In this document: in pieces, positions 5,942 to 5,972 of the stretch
How the letters are laid out: every line of letters starts with the position of its first letter
Position numbering within the stretch: the first letter of the stretch is position 1
Source of the DNA: CAJUPY01 sp051871275
GTDB taxonomy: Bacteria; Bacteroidota; Bacteroidia; Bacteroidales; Muribaculaceae
DNA: 5,972 nt
NCBI GenBank assembly: GCA_051871275.1
Contig: JBJECR010000145.1
Location: 1-5,972 of the forward strand
Direction of reading: 5' to 3'
The notes under the pieces: generated by a model
The model's input: only the letters and a program-made list of their open reading frames with translations
Database searches by the model: none
What the model was told of the DNA's origin: nothing
Position numbers and translations under genes: made by a program

Positions 5942-5972
5942 CAAAATTAGTAAATTCTTTTGAAGAACTCAA
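5942..5972 (-). promoter_or_regulatory. Predicted promoter of the nuclease gene
   Basis: TAATTTTG at 5942-5949 matches TAnnTTTG exactly. A TTG at 5970-5972, the last bases of the window, lies 20 bases upstream as the -33 element. It would give a leader of about 130-135 bases. A weaker candidate nearer the gene (TTTG 5895-5898, TAAATTTA 5867-5874, spacing 20) lacks the final G and would give a leader of about 60 bases. Upstream of the ATG, AGAAAG (5802-5807) is only a weak ribosome-binding match. Confidence 0.45.

Overview
The window most likely comes from a member of the Bacteroidota, probably the Bacteroidales. Three observations point there. Upstream regions carry TTTG / TAnnTTTG promoter elements rather than sigma70-type boxes. 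The start codons lack strong Shine-Dalgarno sequences and sit behind A/T-rich leaders. The large secreted protein ends in what looks like a type IX secretion (T9SS) sorting tail. Genus cannot be fixed from the sequence; a Prevotella-like organism is a guess.

Layout, left to right. All recognisable genes are on the minus strand, so transcription runs right to left. Positions 1-104 are intergenic and hold a good promoter match reading out of the left edge, overlapped by an A/T-rich inverted repeat. Positions 105-1442 encode a 445-residue AAA-type ATPase with a C-terminal DUF4143 / nuclease-like region. Positions 1443-1809 are non-coding: the ATPase promoter (1467-1498), an array of seven full 33-bp tandem repeats plus a partial unit (1505-1747), and an intrinsic terminator for the upstream gene (1749-1789). 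The array fills the space between that terminator and the ATPase promoter, and a decayed unit overlaps the promoter's -33 element. Positions 1810-5799 encode a 1329-residue secreted endonuclease I-family protein. It has a signal peptide, related beta-sandwich domains near both ends, three close Ig-like repeats, a Ser/Gly linker, an intact His-Me finger nuclease core, further beta-domains and the T9SS tail. Positions 5800-5972 are its leader and promoter region.

The two genes appear to be separate transcription units. The nuclease has its own terminator and the ATPase its own promoter, so no shared pathway is implied. The nuclease probably degrades extracellular DNA at or outside the cell surface. 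The ATPase is a cytoplasmic protein of a widespread family without a well-defined role. The least explained element is the 33-bp array with internal dyad symmetry next to the ATPase promoter. No phage, insertion sequence, CRISPR, tRNA or rRNA was seen. The plus strand has no convincing gene.
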